Of a stretch of DNA of 22,412 nucleotides, positions 1 to 7,036 are shown one piece after another. A program made the translations under genes and the position numbers. Below the pieces are notes generated by a model that was given only the letters and a program-made list of their open reading frames with translations, did not search any database and was not told the origin of the DNA. The DNA is taken from assembly GCA_964649825.1 (NCBI GenBank), contig CAZYQW010000110.1, positions 1 to 22,412 of the forward strand, in the 5' to 3' direction. This stretch comes from CAZYQW01 sp964649825 (lineage in GTDB: Bacteria; Planctomycetota; B15-G4; JADJEK01). The first letter of the stretch is position 1, and every line of letters starts with the position of its first letter.

Positions 1-308
1 CAACATGGCCGGGAACCCCGCGACCTTCACCGCCTTCTCCTTCTCGAAGAAGAACCCCGTGATGTTGTCCTTCGCGTATTCCTGGAACGTGAGGTAGATC
101 TTGTCGTCCGCCACGAACGTGACGCTTCCCTTCCCGCCCTCTTTGGCGTCCTGCTTCGCCTTCTCCTCGGCCTCGGCGCGAGCCTTCGCGATGTCGGCCG
201 CCGATCGCTCGGGGAAGTAGGAGGTTTGACGTGGTTCCCGGCGCGGAGCGGAGCCACGATGGTGGACAGGATGGTGGCGGTGAGGATGAACCTCTGCGTC
301 CAAAGCAC
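1..308 (-). pseudogene. Secreted protein, 5' end only, frame broken; partial at window edge
   Basis: The gene starts at a GTG at 308, with GAGGAG six bases upstream. It opens with a clear signal peptide (LWTQRFILTATILSTIVAPL, then RAG). About ten codons later this frame becomes an arginine/proline-rich shadow. The natural-looking protein continues in the next frame from about 220 to the left edge, beginning YFPERSAADIAKARAEAEEK and later containing TFVADDKIYLTFQEYAKDN and VKVAGFPAML. That second frame stays open for over 70 codons and has the GC-ending codons of its neighbours. A one-base deletion between about 205 and 235 would explain the break, either as true decay or a sequence error. The visible part is a secreted protein with a charged Ala/Glu/Lys stretch. 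I do not recognise the family. It is transcribed divergently from the metal ABC operon. Confidence 0.55.
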
Positions 309-508
309 TACGATCTCCTCGTTTCCTCTTCCTTCAGGCTGGTGAGCGTGGCCGCGTCCGTCCTATTGCGACCGTGCTCGCCGTTTCTCTGTCACTCTCT
401 GCGCGCGGCGAAACGGAAGCATGAACGAAGTCGAGGCGTCCAGAGTCCCGTCCCGTGTCACGGGTCGGTAAACATGGAACGGACCAGACCCGGGTTTCAT
501 TCCGTTCC
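309..508. promoter_or_regulatory. Divergent intergenic region with two dyads
   Basis: This 200-bp gap separates the leftward secreted-protein gene from the rightward metal ABC operon, so it should hold promoters for both. I see no convincing -35/-10 pair. It contains a 13-bp palindrome, CCCGTGTCACGGG (452-464; arms 6, centre 1), and most of an 11-bp inverted repeat (473-483 with 501-511) that runs into the next gene's start codon. Confidence 0.45.
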
Positions 509-511
509 ATG
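473..511. repeat. Perfect 11-bp inverted repeat ending on the start codon
   Basis: CATGGAACGGA (473-483) is the exact reverse complement of TCCGTTCCATG (501-511), with a 17-base loop that itself holds the palindrome ACCCGGGT. The right arm ends with the ATG chosen as the start of the first metal-operon gene. As DNA it could be an operator. As RNA it would fold the start codon into a stem. Confidence 0.55.
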
Positions 512-1753
512 ACCGCTCGGTTACCAAGGCACTCCCGCGAGTTGGATAGAAACGGCATTCTCTTCGCACTCGTTCTCGTTCTCGTCCTCGCCGGGCTGCC
601 GGGCGTGGCCGGCGGGCATCCCGGACCATCCATTTGGGGCGATCTGCGGCTCCAGGAGTCCGAGATCCTGTTCACGATCGAGGGCGCGGCCGGGCCGTTG
701 ACGACGAACCTGGGGCTCGACGTGCTCTTGCTCGGACCGCTGTCCGACGAGAAGCGGGCGAAGGTGTTCGCCGACATCCAGGCCGAGTTCCAGAACGGCT
801 ACGCAGTGGAGGTGGACGGCGTCCGCGTGATTCCGACCTTGCAGGACCTGATGATCCAGGACGGGCCGGAGGAGGACCAGAGCTGGCGGTCGGCTCGGTT
901 CGTGCTCCGCTATCCGATCACCGCTCCGCCGCGGAGCGTGGGGCTCACGTGGGACAGCTTCGAGGGCGAGGGCGTCCAGTTCATTCCCGTGACCATTCAG
1001 TTCGCATCGAAGACCCGGCCGCCGAAGGCGCTCTCCCTCTGGCCCGATGAGCCTCAGTACACGTGGCACGCCGACGACGTCCGTCCCCGGCGCGTCCACG
1101 AGGTCGTGCGCCTAGCATCGCGATCGTCGAGGCCGACGCTTCCGCTGCCGTCCGTTCTCCTCGTGGCCTCCGCCGCGTGCTGGCTGATCGGGTTCCTGCG
1201 CTCCGGGCGCCGCCATCCGGTCGCGGCGGCCGCCGGAGTGATCCTGCTGCTCGCCGGCGCCGCGTTCGCCTGGGACGAAGGGCGCGTCCCGCTGCCCGGG
1301 TTCGGTCGTGAAGTCGTCGCGCTTCCCGCGCCGTCCCAGGCGCTCGAGATCTTCGAGACCCTCCATCGGAACATCTACGCCGCGTTCGACGCCGGCACCG
1401 AGGACCAGATCTATGACCTGCTGTCGACGAGCGTCGACGCCGCTCTCCTCGATGAGCTCTACGGAGACGTCTACGAGAGCCTCATCTTGCGGGAGGAGGG
1501 CGGCGCGGTCTGCGGCATCGACAAGGTCGAGGTGGACGAGAGGAAGCTCGACGAGTCCGTCTACGAGGAGGGCGGCGAACCGATCTTCTACGTCGATTGG
1601 GCGTGGCGGGTCTTCGGAGTCGTCTCGCACTGGGGCCACGTCCACCAGCGGATCAACAAGTACCGCGCGCGCTACACCGTGCGGAACGACGGCGAGGCTT
1701 GGAAGATCTCGGCCGTGCAGGTCGACGAGCATGAGCGGATCGATGACCGCTGA
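509..1753 (+). CDS. Membrane protein of unknown function, first gene of metal ABC operon
   Basis: The 414-residue protein starts at ATG 509; an in-frame GTG at 455 is possible but gives a poor N-terminus. A hydrophobic signal or anchor lies at residues 16-34. An exported beta-rich domain follows (about 36-200), beginning HPGPSIWGDLRLQESEILFT. The 'HPxxxxxxLRL' opening loosely recalls the N-terminal domains of HupE-like proteins, but that is only a resemblance. Two membrane segments follow (about 212-230 and 237-254). The C-terminal domain (about 275-408), with a helix then strands ending in YRARYTVRNDGEAWKISAVQ, looks NTF2-like. Its end overlaps the ATPase start, so it is translationally linked to the ABC genes and is probably an accessory subunit. 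No ribosome-binding site is obvious before 509. I do not recognise the family. Confidence 0.75.
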   Translation: MTARLPRHSRELDRNGILFALVLVLVLAGLPGVAGGHPGPSIWGDLRLQESEILFTIEGAAGPLTTNLGLDVLLLGPLSDEKRAKVFADIQAEFQNGYAVEVDGVRVIPTLQDLMIQDGPEEDQSWRSARFVLRYPITAPPRSVGLTWDSFEGEGVQFIPVTIQFASKTRPPKALSLWPDEPQYTWHADDVRPRRVHEVVRLASRSSRPTLPLPSVLLVASAACWLIGFLRSGRRHPVAAAAGVILLLAGAAFAWDEGRVPLPGFGREVVALPAPSQALEIFETLHRNIYAAFDAGTEDQIYDLLSTSVDAALLDELYGDVYESLILREEGGAVCGIDKVEVDERKLDESVYEEGGEPIFYVDWAWRVFGVVSHWGHVHQRINKYRARYTVRNDGEAWKISAVQVDEHERIDDR

Positions 1754-2447
1754 GGCGGGAGGACGAGCGGCGCCGGCCGTCAGCGTCGAGGACCTCGAGT
1801 TTCGGTACGACGTCGAGTCGTTCTCGCTGCACGTTCCCCATCTCGTGATCGAACGCGGCGAGCACGTGGCGCTGATCGGTCCGAGCGGGTGCGGGAAGAC
1901 CACGTTCCTTCACCTCATCTCCGGAGTGCTTCGACCGCACGCCGGCCGGGTGAGCGTCGGCGGAGAGGAGGTGACCGCGCTGTCGGACGCAGGGCGCCGC
2001 CGGCTGCGAGTGAAGAAGATCGGCATGGTGTTCCAGGAGTTCGAACTCCTCGAGCATCTCACGGTGGCCGAGAACGTCCGCCTTCCATATCTGGTCCATC
2101 CCGCGCTGGAGGAGGGGCCGGCCGTGCGCCAACGGCTTCTCGATCTCGCGGCGGCCGTCGGCCTCGAGGGCCTCCTGTCCCGCCGGCCGCGCCGTTTGTC
2201 CCAGGGGGAGCGCCAACGCGTCGCGATCTGTCGCGCGCTCCTGCCCGGGCCGGAGCTCGTCCTCGCGGACGAACCGACCGGCAACCTGGATCCGGCGACG
2301 AAGCGGCGCGTGCTCGATCTCCTCGTGCGTCAAGCGACCGAGGCCGGCGCGAGCCTCGTGCTCGTGACGCACGACCACGGCTTGCTCGACGCGTTCGACC
2401 GCGTCGTCGACTTCGCGCCGTTCGCGGTGCACCGGAGCGCGACGTGA
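1731..2447 (+). CDS. ABC transporter ATPase, LolD/MacB (FtsE-like) type
   Basis: This 238-residue cytoplasmic ATPase has every motif of the family that powers FtsX-like permeases: Walker A GPSGCGKTT (50-58), Q-loop Q102 in MVFQEF, signature LSQGERQRVA (156-165), Walker B LVLADEP (176-182), D-loop NLD (185-187) and switch histidine H214 in LVTHDH. Length and spacing match LolD/MacB ATPases. The start could be ATG 1731 or ATG 1743; both overlap the upstream gene, by 23 or 11 bases. Its stop overlaps the permease start as GTGA, so the two should be made together. A neighbouring TroA-type binding protein suggests a metal-related substrate. ZnuC-type ATPases are a different ABC subfamily, so the pairing is unusual. 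Confidence 0.93.
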   Translation: MSGSMTAEAGGRAAPAVSVEDLEFRYDVESFSLHVPHLVIERGEHVALIGPSGCGKTTFLHLISGVLRPHAGRVSVGGEEVTALSDAGRRRLRVKKIGMVFQEFELLEHLTVAENVRLPYLVHPALEEGPAVRQRLLDLAAAVGLEGLLSRRPRRLSQGERQRVAICRALLPGPELVLADEPTGNLDPATKRRVLDLLVRQATEAGASLVLVTHDHGLLDAFDRVVDFAPFAVHRSAT

Positions 2448-3613
2448 GAGCGACGATCCTCCTCGCGTGGCGCTACGTCACCTATCACCGGATCCGTTCG
2501 CTGCTCCTTTCGCTCTGCGTCGCGCTCGTCCTTCTGCTTCCCCTTGCGATGAACCTGCTCGTCGGGCACTACGCGGAGGCGCTCACGTCGCGGGCGCGCT
2601 CGACTCCGCTACTCGTCGGCGCGCGCGGCAGCCGCTTCGACCTCGTCCTGAACTCGCTCTACTTCCAGGGCCGCGTGCCGCGCACGCTGCCGATGGCGGA
2701 GACCACCGCGATCCAGCAGAGCGGGCTCGGCCAGGCGATCCCTCTCTACTGCGGCCGCTCGGCGCAGGGTTTCTCGATCGTTGGCACGTCGTACGACTAC
2801 TTCGGGTTCCGCGGCCTCCGGTGCGCGGCCGGCGAGCTGCCGGTGATGCTCGGCGAGGCGGTGGTCGGAGCGGCGGTCGCGACCGAGCTGGGGCTCGCGC
2901 CGGGCGCGTCGATCCTGTCCGACCGCGGAAGCCTCTACGACCTCGCGGCCGGCTATCCGTTGAAGATGCACGTCGTCGGAGTCCTTGCCGCGACCGGCTC
3001 TCCGGACGATCGGGCGGTCTTCGTCGACGTCCGAACGGCGTGGATCATCGAGGGCATCGGACACGGCCACGACGGCGCCGCCGCGGCGCCCGATGACCAG
3101 GTGCTCGAGCGCGGCGGCGACGCGGTGGTGTTCAACGCCTCGGTGATCGAGTTCATGGAGGTCACCGAGGACAACGTCGACGAGTTCCACTTCCACGGCG
3201 AGGCGGGGCAGTTCCCACTCACCGCGGTGCTGGTCGTGCCGCGGGATGACAAGGGACGTACCCTCCTGAAGGGCCGCTACCGCGTGTCGGAGTCGGCGCA
3301 GATGCTGGTGCCGGCCGAGGTCGTCGACGAGATCCTGGGGTTCGTCCTGAAGGTGAAGCGGTTCTTCGACGCCAACCTGGCGCTCGTGACGCTGGCGACG
3401 ACGCTCTTCTTGGTCCTGATCGTGCTGCTGTCGTTCAAGGTGCGCGAGCGTGAGATGGAGACGCTGTTCCGCATCGGCTGCGCGCGCGGCACGGTGGCGC
3501 GCGTCATGGCGACGGAACTCCTGCTCCAGATCGTGGTGGGAGCGTCGATCGCGCTGTTGCTCGCGGCGTTCGTGTTCGGCTACCTTCGCACGAGAGGGTT
3601 GCCTTTCGTGTAG
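2444..3613 (+). CDS. FtsX/MacB-like ABC permease, apparently three membrane segments
   Basis: The 389-residue permease starts at GTG 2444, overlapping the ATPase stop (GTGA). It has an N-terminal membrane helix (about 19-40), a large periplasmic domain of the MacB core type (about 45-305), and a C-terminal FtsX segment with membrane helices at about 312-332 and 357-380. These are joined by the typical coupling loop REREMETLFRIGCARGTVAR (335-354). Family members normally have four helices. Here the protein stops nine residues after the third, at LRTRGLPFV, and none of the three downstream frames before the next gene encodes another hydrophobic helix. The periplasmic part contains the acid/His stretch VDEFHFHGE (245-253). 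With the ATPase it should form a type VII ABC transporter half, presumably a dimer. Substrate is inferred only from context. Confidence 0.9.
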   Translation: MRATILLAWRYVTYHRIRSLLLSLCVALVLLLPLAMNLLVGHYAEALTSRARSTPLLVGARGSRFDLVLNSLYFQGRVPRTLPMAETTAIQQSGLGQAIPLYCGRSAQGFSIVGTSYDYFGFRGLRCAAGELPVMLGEAVVGAAVATELGLAPGASILSDRGSLYDLAAGYPLKMHVVGVLAATGSPDDRAVFVDVRTAWIIEGIGHGHDGAAAAPDDQVLERGGDAVVFNASVIEFMEVTEDNVDEFHFHGEAGQFPLTAVLVVPRDDKGRTLLKGRYRVSESAQMLVPAEVVDEILGFVLKVKRFFDANLALVTLATTLFLVLIVLLSFKVREREMETLFRIGCARGTVARVMATELLLQIVVGASIALLLAAFVFGYLRTRGLPFV

Positions 3614-3702
3614 GCGACCGAGGGCTTGGGGCTCGGGACGAAGTCGTCCTCGAAGCCACCGTGCCGCCGTCCCACCGTGCCACCCGTCAAGGAGTAACGG
3701 AG

Positions 3703-4632
3703 ATGCGCTTTCCATGGGCCGTGCTCGCCGCCGCCGCGTCGTTCGGATCCGCGGAAGCGGTCGGCGACGACGCGAAGCCGACCGTCTACACGACGTTCTA
3801 TCCGACGACCTACTTCGCCGAGCGCATCGCCGGCGACCGCGTCGACGTCGTCTGTCCGCTGCCCGATGACGCCGACCCGATCTTCTGGAAGCCGGGCCGT
3901 GACGTGGTGCAGGCGTACCAAACCGCGGATCTCGTCATCGCGAACGGGGCGAGGTTCGAGAAGTGGATCGAACGCGTCAGCCTGCCGACCGCGACGCTCG
4001 TCTCGACGGCGGAGCCGTTCCACGACCGCTGGATCGAGCTCGAGACCGAAGTCGTCCATTCTCACGGCAAGGAGGGAGAGCACTCGCACAAGGGGGTCGA
4101 CGGCCACACGTGGCTGGATCCGATCCTCGCCGCGTCGCAGGCGCGCGAGATCCTCCTGGCGCTGAAGCGAGTCTGTCCCGGATACGAGTCCGATCTCGAG
4201 GCGCGGTTCACGGCGCTCGAGGCGGATCTGCTGGCGTTGGACGGTCAGTTCCGCGCGCTGGGCCGCGTCGCCGACGGCACGTGGCTCTACGCTTCGCATC
4301 CCGCGTACAACTACGTCGCGCGTCGCTATGGATGGCCGGTCGTGAGCCTCGACTTGGATCCGGAGGAGATGCCCGCCGACGAGGCGTTCGCCGCGACGAA
4401 GGCTCGACTCGAGGAGAAACCGGCGCGATTCCTGCTTTGGGAGGGCCCGCCGCTCCCGGCGATCGCGAAGCGGGTCAAGGACGAGCTCGGCCTCGAGAGC
4501 ATCGTCTTCTCGCCGTGCGAGAGCCTCGACGCCGAGGCACGCCAGCGGGGAGAGGACTACCTCGACGTCATGAAGGCGAACATGGAGCGGGTCCAGATCG
4601 CCTTTCCATCGGCGCGGTCGGACCGAGACTGA
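3703..4632 (+). CDS. ZnuA/TroA-type metal-binding protein with altered ligand set
   Basis: The 309-residue periplasmic protein starts at ATG 3703, with GGAG upstream; signal peptide about 1-19. The cluster-9 (TroA-fold) binding-protein pattern is clear: TTFYPTTYFAERIAGD near the start, then DPIFWKPGRDVVQAYQTADL, GHTWLDP (134-140) and YASHPAYNYVARRYGW. A histidine-rich loop, VHSHGKEGEHSHKGVDGH (118-135), matches the metal-sensing loops of zinc-specific members. In ZnuA the first zinc-ligand histidine sits in a 'DPHxxxP' motif; here that position is isoleucine (I60). The other two histidines appear kept (H135, H199), and an acidic residue (E273 or D276) could be the fourth ligand. It lies 89 bases after the permease and is probably in the same operon. 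Zinc or manganese delivery is the expected role. No ZnuB-type permease is nearby. Confidence 0.88.
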   Translation: MRFPWAVLAAAASFGSAEAVGDDAKPTVYTTFYPTTYFAERIAGDRVDVVCPLPDDADPIFWKPGRDVVQAYQTADLVIANGARFEKWIERVSLPTATLVSTAEPFHDRWIELETEVVHSHGKEGEHSHKGVDGHTWLDPILAASQAREILLALKRVCPGYESDLEARFTALEADLLALDGQFRALGRVADGTWLYASHPAYNYVARRYGWPVVSLDLDPEEMPADEAFAATKARLEEKPARFLLWEGPPLPAIAKRVKDELGLESIVFSPCESLDAEARQRGEDYLDVMKANMERVQIAFPSARSDRD

Positions 4633-4732
4633 CGGCGCGTCTCGCGTCCGAACCGGTGACCTCGGGCACGACGCGAAGTAGAGTTCAAGCGGCGGCCCCA
4701 CCCGTCTCGAACCACTCCGGACGGAGAGTTCC

Positions 4733-5869
4733 ATGCGGTCCTTTGGTTTCTTCGGTCTTCCCCTCGTCCTGATGGTGCTGGCCGCGGGCGGCCGCGCCGA
4801 CGTCGTTCACCTGAAGGATGGGCGAGTCATCGTCGGCGAGGTCGCGCCGATCCGCTCGTTCGACCCGGTCACGATCGAGACGCTGGACGGGACGGTCTCC
4901 ATCGAGCCCAGCGAGATCCTGCTCCACGAACCCGCGTCGCGTCTCGCGCGCACGCTCCGCGCCTCGATCGCCCAGGCGGACGGCGACGCGAGCCGAATAC
5001 TGTCGGCGGCGCGGTGGGCGGCTCGCAAGGGCCTGTACGCGGACGCGATCGAGCTCGCCGACCGGGCGTTGTCCGAGGACTCGCGCATCGAGCTGCCCGA
5101 GGAGATCCTCGGCCTGCCGGTGGCCGGCATGAAGCGTAACTCGGTGATCGACGCGGCGGGCGCGCGTCGATTGCTCGACGTGATTGCCGAGCCGAGCCGC
5201 CCGGCCGCGGCCCGCGTTGCCGCCGAACGGCTCGCATCGAACGAGCGGAGCCCCGCGACGACCGAGGTCTTCCTCGACGGGGTCGCGAACCGCGCGGCGA
5301 GGGTGAGGCTGGCCGCGCTTCGCGGGATGACGGGAGCCGTGCCGCACGGCGCCGTCCCCGCCGTGATCGACCGGATGCTGACCGACCCCGTCCGAGACGT
5401 GAGGTCGGCCGCGACCGACGCTCTCCGCCATGCGAACGACGATCGGATCGTCCGAGGCGTTGTTCAATCGCTCGAGTCGTCGGATCCCCGGCTGCGCGAG
5501 GCGGCGATGGACGCGGCCGAGTCGCTTCGACTCGTGCGGGCGGTCGGGGCGTTGGTTCGGAACCTGAAGCGGGCGGAGGCGGCGGGCGGAGGCGCGGGGC
5601 CGCTGTCGTACGTGGCGGTGACCGAGCAACGATCGTACGTGTCGGACTTCGACGTCGACGTCGCGAACTCCGCCTTCATCGCGAACCCCAACGTGGGCGT
5701 TCTGCAGAGCGGGGTCGTGCTGAACGGCCGCGTCCTCGATACGACGCGACACCGCGTCTCGGTGTCCGAGCGCGATCGGATCGGACGCCTGCTCGACGCG
5801 TTGACCGGCCGCTCGTTCGGCACCGACGCCGGCCGCTGGGACGAGTGGTTGACCGAGCCGGACGACTGA
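4733..5869 (+). CDS. Secreted HEAT-repeat protein
   Basis: The 378-residue protein starts at ATG 4733, with GGAG nine bases upstream. A signal peptide covers about 1-22 (cleavage near GGRADV). Residues 23-70 form a short beta-rich module (VVHLKDGRVIVGEV, VTIETLDGTVSIEPSEILL), a type often seen at the N-terminus of secreted planctomycete proteins. Residues about 75-275 are helical, with HEAT-like repeats: RVRLAALRGMTG, DPVRDVRSAATDALRHAND and DPRLREAAMDAAESL. The C-terminal part (about 285-378) begins with strands (VAVTEQRSYVSDFDVDVANS) and ends in RWDEWL. HEAT repeats form protein-binding solenoids, so a periplasmic scaffold role is the safest guess. It lies 100 bases after the metal-binding protein on the same strand but need not share its operon. 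No enzyme motif is visible. Confidence 0.85.
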   Translation: MRSFGFFGLPLVLMVLAAGGRADVVHLKDGRVIVGEVAPIRSFDPVTIETLDGTVSIEPSEILLHEPASRLARTLRASIAQADGDASRILSAARWAARKGLYADAIELADRALSEDSRIELPEEILGLPVAGMKRNSVIDAAGARRLLDVIAEPSRPAAARVAAERLASNERSPATTEVFLDGVANRAARVRLAALRGMTGAVPHGAVPAVIDRMLTDPVRDVRSAATDALRHANDDRIVRGVVQSLESSDPRLREAAMDAAESLRLVRAVGALVRNLKRAEAAGGGAGPLSYVAVTEQRSYVSDFDVDVANSAFIANPNVGVLQSGVVLNGRVLDTTRHRVSVSERDRIGRLLDALTGRSFGTDAGRWDEWLTEPDD

Positions 5870-6158
5870 CCGCACGCCGCGTCACCGAGCGCGACTCGAG
5901 AGCGGCGCCGGCCGGGGACGGATCGAGGCGAACGATTCGCGGATCCGCTTTGCGACCTCGTCCGGGGACCGCGCATTCCTTCGGGCGCCCGGTGCCAGGG
6001 GCGGCGGCGCCCCCTACCGGGGGGCTTGCGCGCTGGATTTCGCACGGCGGGGTCATGCCGATCGGGATACCGTGGACGCGTCCGGTGATAGAAGCAGAGC
6101 GCGGTATCGACGCGCCCCCCTCGTCGGACCCGTATCACGATCCACTGGAGAAACCGTC
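5870..6158. other. Intergenic region with two competing GC-rich hairpins
   Basis: This 289-bp gap has no believable gene. At 5998-6025, two stems share bases: GGGGCG/CGCCCC (5998-6003 with 6008-6013, loop GCGG) and GCCCCC/GGGGGC (6009-6014 with 6020-6025, loop TACCG). No T-run follows, so a classical terminator is not supported. The gap must also hold the promoter of the FG-GAP gene, but I see no clear promoter elements. Confidence 0.4.
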
Positions 6159-6985
6159 ATGGTGCTGCGCATCCCTTCCGCCGCGCTCGTCCTCTTCGTG
6201 TGCGCGGGGCCCGCTCTCGGCCAGTCGACGATCATCCAGGTCGACGGCTCGGCGGCAGGCGACCAGTTCGGCAACGCGGTGGGGGGGCTCGGGGACGTGA
6301 ACTCGGACGGCTTCGCGGACGTCGGGATCGGCGCCTGGCGGAACGACGGAAACGGATCCGACTCCGGCGGCGTGCGAGTCGTGTCCGGCAAGGACGGGAC
6401 GACGCTCTTCACGTTCCTCGGCGACTCCGTCGGCGATCAGCTCGGCTGGTGGGTCGATGGGATCGGCGACGTCGACGGCGACGGCTTCGCCGACGTCGTG
6501 GCCGGAGCGATCTTCGACGACGACAACGGCGCCGATTGCGGCATGGCCCGGGTCTACTCCGGGAAGGACGGCGCCACGGTCTTCACGTTCTACGGCGACA
6601 CGGTCGACGACAACCTCGGCGGCTGCGTCACGGCGGGTTCGTTCCGGCGCTCGACTTCGCCGGATGCCCGAGTCCGGGTTACGAGGTGACGCTCTCGATC
6701 GCGAACGGGAACGGCGGTGCGTTGAGCCTGCTCTACCTCGGAGTCGGGCCGGCCTCGACCCCGATCGGAGCCGGCTGCACCCTCCTCCTCCAGGTGGTGT
6801 TTCCGTCTCCCATCGCGCTGCCGTTGTCCGGCGCCGGGGCCGGCGCCGGCGCGTTCCAGCTCTCGACGACGATGCCGAGCGGACTGGGCTCCCCGCTTTC
6901 GTTCACGATGCAGGCGTTCGTCCAGGACGCTGCGTCCGCCACCGGTTTCTCCGCGACGAACGGAGTCGAAGTCCGCCTGCCCTGA
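6159..6985 (+). pseudogene. FG-GAP repeat secreted protein, frameshifted and internally shortened
   Basis: Start at ATG 6159, with GGAG eight bases upstream; signal peptide ending near GPALGQS. Frame one encodes FG-GAP repeats with calcium-type loops: GLGDVNSDGFADVGIGA, then GIGDVDGDGFADVVAGA. A third repeat is cut off after TVDDNLGG. The protein then carries on in another frame from about 6635 as GFVPALDFAGCPSPGYEVTL and the tail PIGAGCTLLLQVV, a C-terminal domain common on secreted proteins of this kind, ending at the stop at 6985. One missing G in the CGGCGGG run near 6631-6637 would join the parts. The repeat array also meets the tail domain mid-repeat, which suggests an earlier internal deletion. 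FG-GAP repeats form beta-propellers used in surface binding. The gene is non-functional as read, or holds a sequence error. Confidence 0.7.
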
Positions 6986-7036
6986 GGTCGCCTCTACATC
7001 GCGGGGGGCGGCGCGCGACCGCGACCTGGTAGGGCA

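Noticed and set aside
205..235. Programmed -1 ribosomal frameshift in the left-edge gene
   Set aside because: No X-XXY-YYZ slippery site or following strong stem is evident; deletion or sequence error is simpler.
3650..3693. Direct repeat CCACCGTGCC before the metal-binding protein gene
   Set aside because: It has only two short copies, with no symmetry or link to promoter elements.
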